DNA of 64,000 bases. Origin: UBA4582 sp002389265. Lineage in GTDB: Bacteria; Pseudomonadota; Gammaproteobacteria; Pseudomonadales; Azotimanducaceae. The stretch spans positions 33,001-97,000 of the forward strand of contig CALSRT010000004.1 of NCBI GenBank assembly GCA_943788825.1, read 5' to 3'. Below are positions 44,392 through 52,251 of this stretch, one piece after another (position 1 is the first letter of the stretch; each line of letters begins with the position of its first letter). The notes beneath the pieces were generated by a model. The model saw only the letters and a program-made list of their open reading frames with translations, searched no databases and was not told the origin of the DNA. A program made the translations under genes and the position numbers.

Positions 44392-44544
44392 GATGATATA
44401 TCCTAGATAACCAATTTTAAATTTTGCCCCAAAATGGGACGATTTTTGCTGGAAGTGTATTTCAAGGACTTATGGTAACCGGACGAGGTACAACTGCGGG
44501 CCTTCGAAAACTGTGTCATAAATTCAATACTTACTTTCTAGCTG
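44392..44544 (-). promoter_or_regulatory. Long 5' leader of the cspA-like mRNA
   Basis: About 150 untranslated bases separate the predicted transcription start from the cold-shock start codon. In E. coli, cspA mRNA has a leader of similar length that refolds on cold shock and controls translation. The sequence here was not compared with that element, so the thermosensor role is inference. Confidence 0.5.
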
Positions 44545-44550
44545 AAGGGG

Positions 44551-44578
44551 ATTATATAGGCAAATTCAACCGTGTCAA
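44551..44578 (-). promoter_or_regulatory. Consensus sigma-70 promoter of the cspA-like gene
   Basis: On the minus strand a perfect TTGACA (44578-44573) and a perfect TATAAT (44556-44551) are separated by 16 bases. The site faces the cold-shock gene and lies about 30 bases from the 3' end of the neighbouring SDR gene. Confidence 0.85.
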
Positions 44579-44609
44579 TACCTTGTCTAACAATTAGTGA
44601 AATATTATG

Positions 44610-45518
44610 CTAATTATCCACTTTGCCAGCTAAAGGGCCCAACACCGCCGTTAGCATCACATCCAACGAGGTCAGCCTCACGCCAAGCTGGCTCGATGCT
44701 TGCGTGGTATCAATGGCATCATCATGATTTAGCACACCCAGCATCGCCCGAGTAACTGGCGGCACAGGCAAGAGCAACTCCAGTAGCCCGGCGATGATCA
44801 AGCCCGGCCATAGGGGCACAGATATGACACCCGGCTCCAGACCCAATATCGCTCCGGCGCGCTTGATCAGCGCGCTTCGAGCCAATGATTCCGGACCGGC
44901 CAAATCTATAACATCGCGCCTCGGCTGGTCGTCAATACTATTAATAATCGCAGCAATCACATCGCCCGCATAGATTGGCTGCTCTAAACTGGCCGCGTTA
45001 AAATCAACGTTGAGCCCGCGCCTCGCTTTCTTTGCTAAGGCTCGGGACGCAAAATCTCCCTCTCCCAGCACCATCGGTACTTTAATCACACGGGCCGGCA
45101 CAACACCCTCCAAGAGCCGCTTTTCAGCTCGCGCCTTCGAGGCCAGGCAGGCGTTGGTTGAATCGATATGGGCACCGAGGATACTCAAATATAGAATACC
45201 TTGAACCTGTGTCCCCTCAATCGCCGTCAACAACGCGTCCGCAGCATCTTCATGGGCCATCTTAAACGTGTTGACCCTCGACTCCTTGATAATCCCCGGT
45301 AGGTGAACAACGTAATCAACATCTTTAAGCACCTCGCCCAGACTAGCCGAGTTGCCGTAGTCACATTCAACCACCTTGGCCAGGGGCCCCAATTCCTGCG
45401 CCAGACGCTGGCACGCCGAGCTCGATCGAACCACCGCGACTATCTCATGCTGGTTTGCAATCGTCTTGATCAGGCGTCTACCGAGGTGACCGTTGGCCCC
45501 CGTAATAGCGAGTTTCAT
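44610..45518 (-). CDS. NAD(P)-binding atypical SDR (NmrA/NDUFA9-like)
   Basis: This 302-residue protein opens with a Rossmann motif ITGANGHLGRRLI (T-G-x-x-G-x-x-G form), then VVRSSS, CDYGNSASLGEVLKDVDYVVHLPG and a late helical end. It lacks the SDR YxxxK pair in the usual place, like the atypical group related to NmrA and to complex I subunit NDUFA9. Its role could be regulatory or a reductase of unknown substrate. It is next to the cold-shock promoter but is not co-transcribed with it. Confidence 0.85.
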   Translation of the reverse strand: MKLAITGANGHLGRRLIKTIANQHEIVAVVRSSSACQRLAQELGPLAKVVECDYGNSASLGEVLKDVDYVVHLPGIIKESRVNTFKMAHEDAADALLTAIEGTQVQGILYLSILGAHIDSTNACLASKARAEKRLLEGVVPARVIKVPMVLGEGDFASRALAKKARRGLNVDFNAASLEQPIYAGDVIAAIINSIDDQPRRDVIDLAGPESLARSALIKRAGAILGLEPGVISVPLWPGLIIAGLLELLLPVPPVTRAMLGVLNHDDAIDTTQASSQLGVRLTSLDVMLTAVLGPLAGKVDN

Positions 45519-45674
45519 GAGTTTTATTACCTATATTGCTTCTATGTCTAAGGGCAGTCAGGACTAAACCACGCCAATATCGCTCATTTCTGCGTACAAT
45601 CAGGCACGCGTCGTGCGGCTCTGAAAACCGGACGTCATGCGCTGTTCACTCTCCCGAGTATCTATGTCAGCATA

Positions 45675-46268
45675 ATGGCCATACTTGACTTAAATTGTCA
45701 GCCCAGAGAATACGTTAACCTACTGATGAAAATATTCCACATTCCCAACCTCTTGAGCGGCTCGAGGCTCGCGCTTGCGCCACTGGCATTCTACTTGATC
45801 GATAACCTAATGTGGCGTGCCGCTGCCATCCTTGTCCTCGTCGCCGTGCTGACTGACCTGCTGGACGGCTATCTTGCCCGCCGCTTGCAGCTTGAGAGCC
45901 ATTGGGGTGGACTGCTGGATCATAGCAGCGACGCATTCTTTGTGACCGTGACCCTCGCCGCATTAGCCACCCAAAACCTGGTCTCCTGGCTCCTACCCGG
46001 TATCATCATCGGCGCCTTTTTCCAGTACGTTGTCGACTCGAAAGCTATCCTGGGACAGTCTCTACGCGCCAGCTTGCTCGGACGCTATAACGGCATTGCC
46101 TACTTTGTTCTGGCCGGCTGGCCGGTCATGCAAAACGGCTTGAACCTGCATCCAATTGATGATCACTGGTTCTACTGGGCCAGTTGGGCACTAATCACAT
46201 CCACCGCTGTGTCAATGCTCGACCGCTTACTCGCCCTGCGGCGCGCCAGGTCAGGCGCTCATACCTAG
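45675..46268 (+). CDS. CDP-alcohol phosphatidyltransferase family protein
   Basis: This product has up to 197 residues; the ATG at 45726 gives 180 residues and starts with MKIFHIPNLLSGSRLALAPL, the usual family N-terminus, so it is a good alternative. The catalytic motif is complete: D-x2-DG-x2-AR-x8-G-x3-D-x3-D in TDLLDGYLARR through GGLLDHSSD. It is PgsA-like in layout, but the acceptor is not certain. It should act in phospholipid synthesis at the inner membrane. It overlaps the 3' end of a broken membrane-protein gene on the other strand by 4 bases. Confidence 0.87.
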   Translation: MAILDLNCQPREYVNLLMKIFHIPNLLSGSRLALAPLAFYLIDNLMWRAAAILVLVAVLTDLLDGYLARRLQLESHWGGLLDHSSDAFFVTVTLAALATQNLVSWLLPGIIIGAFFQYVVDSKAILGQSLRASLLGRYNGIAYFVLAGWPVMQNGLNLHPIDDHWFYWASWALITSTAVSMLDRLLALRRARSGAHT

Positions 46269-47267
46269 CCCGCTGACTCGGGAAAAAGTTCTTGGTTTGC
46301 CTTCGGTAAGAAGATGAGCCCGATCAGCGCATTAAAGACGACGAAGAACGTATGCATCACCAGCGAGAATGCGCCCACCTCAGGATATTCCGGAAAGAGC
46401 ACGGTCCAGAGTAAAAAAGCCCCCGCATGAAAAGGCAGGGGCAAGGCTGCCGATAAAAAGATAACCGGTAGAAATGCCAACATTTGACCAAAATTCACAT
46501 CAACCTGAAACAAACCCAGGGCCAGAGTATAGACCAATACTGCCATGATCAGATTGGGCGCCTTAAAGGCAATGAGCAGCAAATAATGCTTGAGTCGCGC
46601 CTGTCTAAACGCATGGAATATGGGCTTCTCACGAAGTGTTGAAGCCGGGAAGATTCGACCAGTGAAATATAATAGATGCAGCGGGAAATAGAGCAGCGCC
46701 ACCAGATAGACACTCATCAAAATCTGCGGCAGCGGCAGCGCTGTAGAGGCTTGCTGAACCAAATCATAGTAAATCGCCACGCCCACCGCAGAAAACATGA
46801 GCAATTGGGTAGATTTCCACCCAAACCCAAACATAATCATACTCGACAAGGCCTTCCAGACGGGGACATCATAACGTCGAAGCAAATACAGAGACATGGC
46901 ACCCTTACCTACCTGCTCATTCACTAAGGATAAAAATATAGGCACTGGCACGCACGCGCAACACGTTCCCCAATTTAATATCCGGCGTATTAAACCAGCG
47001 GATAACGCGCCAAGTCGCGTGGGAGTCCACCAAAAAGAAGAAGACTGGAATAAGGGATCATCAGCATCAACCAGAACACCCAGTCGGCAGCGCCAAAAAA
47101 TTTGGTCATATAGGATGCAGGGGTCAAACCATCACGCAAACGCTGCCGGCCTCGATTCGACCATAGACCAAATAGAAACAACCGATCGCCAGCACCCAAG
47201 TGATCAGTTTAAACAGCAACGTACGGGCCTGACTCTGTACCGGCTTCGTCATTTTCATCTTACTCAT
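46265..47267 (-). pseudogene. Polytopic membrane protein gene broken by frameshifts
   Basis: Three minus-strand frames together give one membrane protein of about 330 residues. It starts MSKMKMTKPVQSQARTLL at 47267, then jumps to LTPASYMTKFFGAADWVFWLMLMIPYSSLLLFGG, then TPDIKLGNVLRVRASAYIF, then SLVNEQVGKGAMSLYLLRRYDVP, ending in the 46265 frame. At least three small shifts are needed. The long last part (about 215 residues) has six hydrophobic segments and looks intact. I do not recognise the family; it may be transport- or lipid-related given the CDP-alcohol transferase next to it. The shifts may be sequencing errors. Confidence 0.65.
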
Positions 47268-47821
47268 CTAAAGTATCAGCGATACATTACCACGCCCGCG
47301 ACCATCTATCGCACTCTTGAGAATAAATCCTTACAACACCAGCAGGCCCTTGCCCAGTATGCAAAGCCAACGGTAGCGTGGGCGAATGGGTCTGGGAGAT
47401 ATCGGCAGGGTGCCAACCTTTATCACTCCGTCTAAGCCTCGACTTGGGCGATTTGCTCATCGCCTTGAGCGGCGCTTTTTCGCCCTCGGCGTCCATGGCG
47501 GCCCATTTCAAACTGGCGACCTGAATCCCTGACCCGGCGCCTGACTGGGCCGCGATTCAAAATCGGGACACCATCTAAGTGCAGTGACTAGCGACCCAGC
47601 GGGTCACGAATCACTTGGCTGGCGGTTGATCATGAGAGACTTGATATCGCCGCGAGCGCGGGCAAGGAATTGACGCGCAAATATGCGCTCGACGCTAACC
47701 CAGAATCAATCTTGTCTGGTGACATCTGGTTGTTTTGAGCTGGCACCTCGATCTGACTGAACGCACATGCCTCAACAGGGCTATGGCGTTAATGCCGAGA
47801 GACGCGCACAACCCTTGTGGA
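47268..47821. other. Stretch of 550 bases without a clear gene in the frameshifted block
   Basis: Open frames here are short and change often, as in the broken genes on either side. On the plus strand GKELTRKYALDANPESILSGD (about 47,658-47,720) reads like real protein but no family is recognised. On the minus strand a piece near 47,290-47,440 (ISPRPIRPRYRW, LCILGKGLLVL) is also protein-like. If the stretch has indel errors, a small gene could be hidden. Confidence 0.35.
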
Positions 47822-48594
47822 TTACTTGCCGAACCGACGCTCACGCTGGTTGATAGACCCGCAATGCTCGCCCAGAAATCAATCATTCGGAACGCAGGCC
47901 AGTAAACTTCGGTAAAGTAGAGCTCCGAATAGGCGCTCTGCCAGAGCAAGAACCCAGACAGACGCTCTTCGCCTGAGGTCCGAATGATCAGATCAGGGTC
48001 TGGAATACCATCAGTGTAGAGGTATTGGCCAAAACGCTCCTCAGTGATCTCGGCCACTGTCAGCGTACCGCGCTTCAATCTCGGCCGCCACTTTCTTGAC
48101 CGCGTCAATGATCTCGGCTCGCCCACCGTAGCTGATGGCGATGTTCAGCTGAAAACCATCATGGTCTTGGGTCAAGGCCTCGAGCTTGATAATTTCTTGA
48201 ACCATTTCTGCGGACAGGTCATCGCGCCGTCCCAATCACCTTAACCCGCACCCGCTCACTCATGATTGCCGGATCAACCTGAAAATGCTTCAGCTTGCGC
48301 ATGATCAGATCCATCAGGTAGTCCACCTCTTCCGGACTTACGATTGAAGTTTTCCATGGAAAAAGCGAACAGCGTGACAATTTTGATATCAAGTCGCCAG
48401 CACCAGCGCAGAAAATCTTCGAGCTTATCGGAGCCCGCGCTGTGCCCTTCTATGGTATTGGTGAAGCCTTTATCTCTGGCAAACCGCCTGTTTCCATCGA
48501 CGATCAGGCCAATATGATGGGGGCGTGGTCCGGCATTGACTTGACGCCAGAGCAGTTTTTCGTAGAGCTTGTAGAAAATCGCAGGCACGTTCAT
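47822..48594 (-). pseudogene. Cis-prenyltransferase (UppS family) gene broken by frameshifts
   Basis: Pieces in three frames line up as one Z-isoprenyl diphosphate synthase. MNVPAIFYKLYEKLLWRQVNAGPRPHHIGLIVDGNRRFARDKGF carries the catalytic Asp in DGNRR, followed by TLFAFSMENFNR, then EEVDYLMDLIMRKLKHFQVDPAIMSERVRVKVIG, GRRDDLSAEMVQEIIKLEALTQDHDGFQLNIAISYGGRAEIIDAVKKVA, and RTSGEERLSGFLLWQSAYSELYFTEVYWPAF, ending ERRFGK. All family motifs are present. At least four small shifts are required. This branch resembles the short-chain UppS-like enzymes of actinobacteria. The gene may be intact in the real genome. Confidence 0.82.
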
Positions 48595-48833
48595 TGATGA
48601 GGGTTCACTGAATACAAGCACGGATTATTCCAGACTGCCGACAAACCGCAACCTCTATTATCACAATCAGTATCGGGATTTCATTTCTACTCTGAGCATT
48701 GCCACTCATGACGTGCGGCGGCGAGCATTGATCGCAGGCATCGACCGCCACCGGGTTTTTGCACTTTCAACTTGGTAATGGCCTACAAACATGGTTATGA
48801 TCGACTCTCGAACGCCGCAGCCTGGAGCACTAC

Positions 48834-49654
48834 ATGTCTGAGTCTACACTACAGAGCCAACCCCAGAAACGTCCAGCCAGCCCTATCGCTGGCGTTGATT
48901 ATCCACCGAAATTTGAGTCGGTGACCGAAGAACCGCCGAGAGCGCAAACGCAAACTGACGGCAGCACTACGACTGTTTGGGCGCCTAGGATTTGATGAAG
49001 GTGTCGCTGGGCACTTCACGGTTCGTGACCCAGAGCATACTGATCAGTTTTGGGTCAATCCGTTTGGACGCTCATTCAAACAGATGCGCGTCTCTGACCT
49101 GCTTCCTGGTTAATCATGATGGTGATATCGTCCAGGGTTCCGGACGCTTGAATGCCGCCGCATTTGCCAGTCCACTCACAAATCCACAAGGCATCTGCCA
49201 CATGTGACAGCCGCCGCCCATACCCATTCTCTCTACGGCAAAGCCTGGGCTTCTCTGGGGGCGCCTGCTTGACCCTCTGACCCAAGACGCCTGCGCTTTT
49301 TATGGCGAGCATGTGTTATTCGACGATTTTTACCGGTGTCGTACCTCGACACCCTCTGAAGGCAAACGCATCGCCGCGGCCCTTGGCACCAAAAAGGCAG
49401 CGATATTGCAAAATCATGGCTTACTCACAGTGGGCCAGACCGTCGACGAGAGTCGCATGGTGGTACATCACCATGGAACGCTCGTGCCAGGCGCAACTGC
49501 TCGCCGAAGCCGCAGGGCACAGCCCAAGCTCATTCGTCCCGAGATCGCTGAATTGACTCAACGCCAGGTCGGTTCCGCTCCCGGGGGTTGGTTCAGCTTC
49601 CAGCCTCTCCACGACGTCATCTGCGCCGAACAGCCAGATATGTTCGACGAATAA
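48834..49654 (+). pseudogene. Class II aldolase/adducin family gene broken by frameshifts
   Basis: The conserved product can be read across frames: MSESTLQSQPQKRPASPIAG, then RRERKRKLTAALRLFGRLGFDEGVAGHFTVRDPEHTDQFWVNPFG, VNHDGDIVQGSGRLNAAAFA, VTAAAHTHSLYGKAWASLG (zinc-binding HTH), LTQDACAFYGEHVLFDDF, and EGKRIAAALGTKKAAILQNHGLLTVGQTVDES, to the end PDMFDE. At least seven small shifts occur in 820 bases. The set matches the aldolase II/adducin-head family, whose members cleave or epimerise sugar phosphates; substrate unknown. The many shifts without loss of conserved residues suggest sequence error or very recent decay. Confidence 0.82.
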
Positions 49655-49660
49655 AATCAT

Positions 49661-49691
49661 GGCAGGTGTTTCGCGCAACGAAGCACCTGCC
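49661..49691. terminator. Hairpin between convergent aldolase and nitroreductase genes
   Basis: GGCAGGTGTTTCG (49661-49673) and CGAAGCACCTGCC (49679-49691) form a 13-bp stem with one wobble pair and a 5-base loop. It follows the aldolase stop by seven bases and overlaps the nitroreductase stop. T-runs are weak on both sides, so it is a probable bidirectional terminator rather than a classical one. Confidence 0.6.
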
Positions 49692-50347
49692 TATTCGGTA
49701 AACGGCTGCGCCCACTGATCACTGAACACCAGTTTATCCAGTGGTCGACGGCTGATCGGCCCATGACCTTTCAACACGGGGTAACCGATGGGTACGTGCG
49801 CACAGGTGTACCAGTCTGCAGGAATATCCAGCAATTCTTTCACTGCCTGTTCCTTGTGACACAACAAGGTGGTGAGCACGCAGCCCAACCCTTCTGCTCG
49901 ACAAGCCAACATGACGTTCTGCACCGCGGTATAAACGGAGCCACCACCGACAATCGAGGGTCGCCCAAGACCGCTGTCGGTGATGGCCATGTAATCCGGG
50001 TTAAAGCAGAATACAAGAATGACCGGTGTTTCCGCCATATGACTGGCCAGATAGTCGCCGGCTTTAAGCATTTTTGCCATTTGCTCACGGGCGGCGTCTC
50101 GCATCCCTGGCATTGCGGCAATATGACCCTTGCTATACTCGTGCCACTCCGCGTGATAAAGGTCACCCAAGCCTTGCTTCAAGGCCGGTTGTTTCACTGC
50201 AACGATTCGAAACGGCTGAACGTTGCCCCCGGTCGGAGCCCAAGCCGCAGCCTGCAACACTCGCCCAAGCACCTCCGCAGGCACCGCGTCCGGCTTCAAA
50301 CGCCGGACCGCGCGTAAGGTACTCATCGCTTCGTATAGATCGACCAT
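49691..50347 (-). CDS. Nitroreductase family protein
   Basis: This 218-residue flavoprotein shows STLRAVRRLKPDAVPAEVLGRVLQAAAWAPTGGNVQPFRIVAV (N-terminal FMN-binding), VYTAVQNVMLACRAEGLGCVLTTL, and a C-terminal VPIGYPVLKGHGPISRRPLDKLV. This is the NAD(P)H-dependent, FMN-containing nitroreductase family, which reduces nitro groups, quinones or enones. The physiological substrate is unknown. A Fur-box-like palindrome lies 17 bases upstream of the start codon, which suggests iron control. It faces the broken aldolase gene across a shared hairpin. Confidence 0.9.
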   Translation of the reverse strand: MVDLYEAMSTLRAVRRLKPDAVPAEVLGRVLQAAAWAPTGGNVQPFRIVAVKQPALKQGLGDLYHAEWHEYSKGHIAAMPGMRDAAREQMAKMLKAGDYLASHMAETPVILVFCFNPDYMAITDSGLGRPSIVGGGSVYTAVQNVMLACRAEGLGCVLTTLLCHKEQAVKELLDIPADWYTCAHVPIGYPVLKGHGPISRRPLDKLVFSDQWAQPFTE

Positions 50348-50363
50348 ATATTCTCCGTTTCAT

Positions 50364-50378
50364 CGATAATCATTATCG
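50364..50378 (-). promoter_or_regulatory. Fur-box-like palindrome upstream of the nitroreductase gene
   Basis: CGATAATCATTATCG is a perfect 7-1-7 inverted repeat and matches the GATAATnATTATC core of the Fur consensus. It is 17 bases before the nitroreductase start codon, about where a promoter or ribosome-binding region would lie. The opposite gene starts over 100 bases away. Confidence 0.5.
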
Positions 50379-50476
50379 GTAGCCATTAAGGGCTGTCAGA
50401 CCGCAATGAACCCGCTCGGTGGCTAATGCCACCTGCGTGCACATCGGCGCTCGATACTTCAAAAGCTTGGCAGTGA

Positions 50477-51379
50477 TTGTCAGCTTTATCCGCTTGGCAT
50501 CTATGCCTTTACTTATCCATCCAGATTTCTACAATGTACCACCGCTTTACCACCCGAGCCACTATGACCCATCATGCTAGCTTCACTGCATTTAGAACCG
50601 TTGCGGATAAAGCCCGGCTCGACGACCCCAGCCTGTTGATCGGCAACTCGAAGATGCCTCGTTCGCGCAAGCGCTTGGTCAACAGCCTACAGGTCTACGG
50701 TTGGACAACAGACACCTTTTTAGAATTATTTGGCGTCTCATGGCTCGACCACGGCTGGGTAGATTTGACATTTAAAAAGCCGACGTACAATGGTAGCAAG
50801 ATGGAACTCGTCATCGCGAAACGTAAGGGCGGTGAGTTCAAGGTTATCAATGAGGATAAAGATATCTGTTTAAAGGGTAATGTGGGGCTTGGCGAGGCTC
50901 CCTGGCTCGCTAAAATCAAACAAACCCGACTGACCAAGAGCCTGCCTCAAGCCGAGCCTCGTACGGAACTAACCCTGGCCAGTGCCCCGTTAAGGCGGTC
51001 ACTTATCCCCATGAGCATGACGCATTCGCGGCAAGACAACGAAATCTATATCGCCGGGACCCAGGGCCATGTGCTGCCGGTCTACATGGGCAAACAAGCT
51101 CGTTGCCACCCGATTTGGCTCGCCAGCCGCCTCACCGAACTGCTGCAGCACTCCTACCGCTATGGGCCCGCCATTCATACTCACAGCCATATTCAGCACC
51201 TAGCACCCGCCTACGCAAGCCAAACCTTCACGGTGACAGGCTATTGTCAGAATGCCTATGAGCGCAATGGTCATCACTATATTGAGAACGACGGTTCAAT
51301 CTGGGCAGAAGACGGCACCGAAGTCACCCGCCTGCGCCATAGCGCTATATTCAAGTTGAAGGACGCTGATAACCCGTAG
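50477..51379 (+). CDS. Hypothetical protein, possibly hotdog-fold (MaoC-like)
   Basis: This product has up to 300 residues; the ATGs at 50534 and 50564 are equally good or better starts because the first 29 residues are poorly protein-like. I do not recognise it surely. The end FTVTGYCQNAYERNGHHYIENDGSIWAEDGTEVTRLRHSAIFKL resembles the last strands of MaoC/hotdog acyl dehydratases and thioesterases. No signal peptide or membrane segment is seen. It lies between the nitroreductase and an enoyl-CoA hydratase, so an acyl-CoA role is possible but only inferred. Confidence 0.6.
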   Translation: MSALSAWHLCLYLSIQISTMYHRFTTRATMTHHASFTAFRTVADKARLDDPSLLIGNSKMPRSRKRLVNSLQVYGWTTDTFLELFGVSWLDHGWVDLTFKKPTYNGSKMELVIAKRKGGEFKVINEDKDICLKGNVGLGEAPWLAKIKQTRLTKSLPQAEPRTELTLASAPLRRSLIPMSMTHSRQDNEIYIAGTQGHVLPVYMGKQARCHPIWLASRLTELLQHSYRYGPAIHTHSHIQHLAPAYASQTFTVTGYCQNAYERNGHHYIENDGSIWAEDGTEVTRLRHSAIFKLKDADNP

Positions 51380-51386
51380 CCAAGAC

Positions 51387-52238
51387 TCAACTCTGGGCTT
51401 GATCCGCTCCCGGCAGCTCCGCCATCAAATCGGCAATTCGAGCTTCACCGGACCGGGTTTGAGCGCCCATCGCCAACGCCGATCGCATATTGGCTTGGGC
51501 CTCAGGTAACCGCAAAGTCTGCTGAAACAAATAAGCTTCCTCCAGCAACCCTTCTCGCATCGCTGGCTCCGCATTCACCACAGAGGCTTTGGCCAGGGCT
51601 ACAGCACCTTTCGGCCAGCTCGCAATTCGGCGGGCCAGTCGATCAACGAAGTCATCCATGGCTTGCGTGGTGTCGAAGATACGATTCAGATAGCCCCAAC
51701 GTTCTGCTGTTTCAGCATCCAGGTCATCGGCACCCAGTATCACTTCCATGGCGCGATTACGGCCAATCAGGCGCGGTAACTGTTGAGTTCCACCACCGCC
51801 TGGAAGGATCCCCAAGGGAACCTCCATTTGATTGATCACGGTCTGTCCCCTAACCCCAAAACGCATATCGCAAGAGGCAGCAAATTCGTTGCCGCCGCCG
51901 CCCACGCGCCCAGCCAGCTTGGCAATAGTCGGCTTATTCATGGTCCGCATCAGCTCACACATGCCGTGGAAAGCGCTCAGTTCACTAGCCTTGGCTGGTG
52001 GCTCGTCAATCGGGAAGGTCAAAATAACTTCGATGTCAAAATGGGCGATAAAGAAATCCGGGTCAGCGCTCTGCATCACCACTACCCTGACATCTTCGTC
52101 CACCGCCACCGCCGCCGTGAAGGCGACGAGGTCTTGATAAAGGGCCAGCGTCATCACATTCACAGGGGGATTCTTGATCGTTGCTACCAGCACACCATCA
52201 TTCAGCTGGGTCGAAATCGTCGCATAGATATCCTGCAT
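51387..52238 (-). CDS. Enoyl-CoA hydratase/isomerase family protein
   Basis: This 283-residue crotonase-fold protein has ATIKNPPVNVMTLALYQDLVAF, VVVMQSADPDFFIAHFDIEVIL (first oxyanion strand) and NKPTIAKLAGRVGGGGNEFAASCDMRFGVRGQTVINQMEVPLGILPGGGGTQQLPRLIGRNRAMEVILGADDLDAETAERWGYLNRIF (second). These are complete. It should act on an enoyl- or related acyl-CoA. The start is 13 bases after the aceK stop with AAGGAGAG nine bases upstream of ATG, so the two genes form an operon. Confidence 0.92.
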   Translation of the reverse strand: MQDIYATISTQLNDGVLVATIKNPPVNVMTLALYQDLVAFTAAVAVDEDVRVVVMQSADPDFFIAHFDIEVILTFPIDEPPAKASELSAFHGMCELMRTMNKPTIAKLAGRVGGGGNEFAASCDMRFGVRGQTVINQMEVPLGILPGGGGTQQLPRLIGRNRAMEVILGADDLDAETAERWGYLNRIFDTTQAMDDFVDRLARRIASWPKGAVALAKASVVNAEPAMREGLLEEAYLFQQTLRLPEAQANMRSALAMGAQTRSGEARIADLMAELPGADQAQS

Positions 52239-52251
52239 GTTACGTCTCTCC

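Noticed and set aside
47287..47511. Minus-strand 74-codon frame as a gene
   Set aside because: It is inside the frameshifted block, and the protein-like parts are in other frames.
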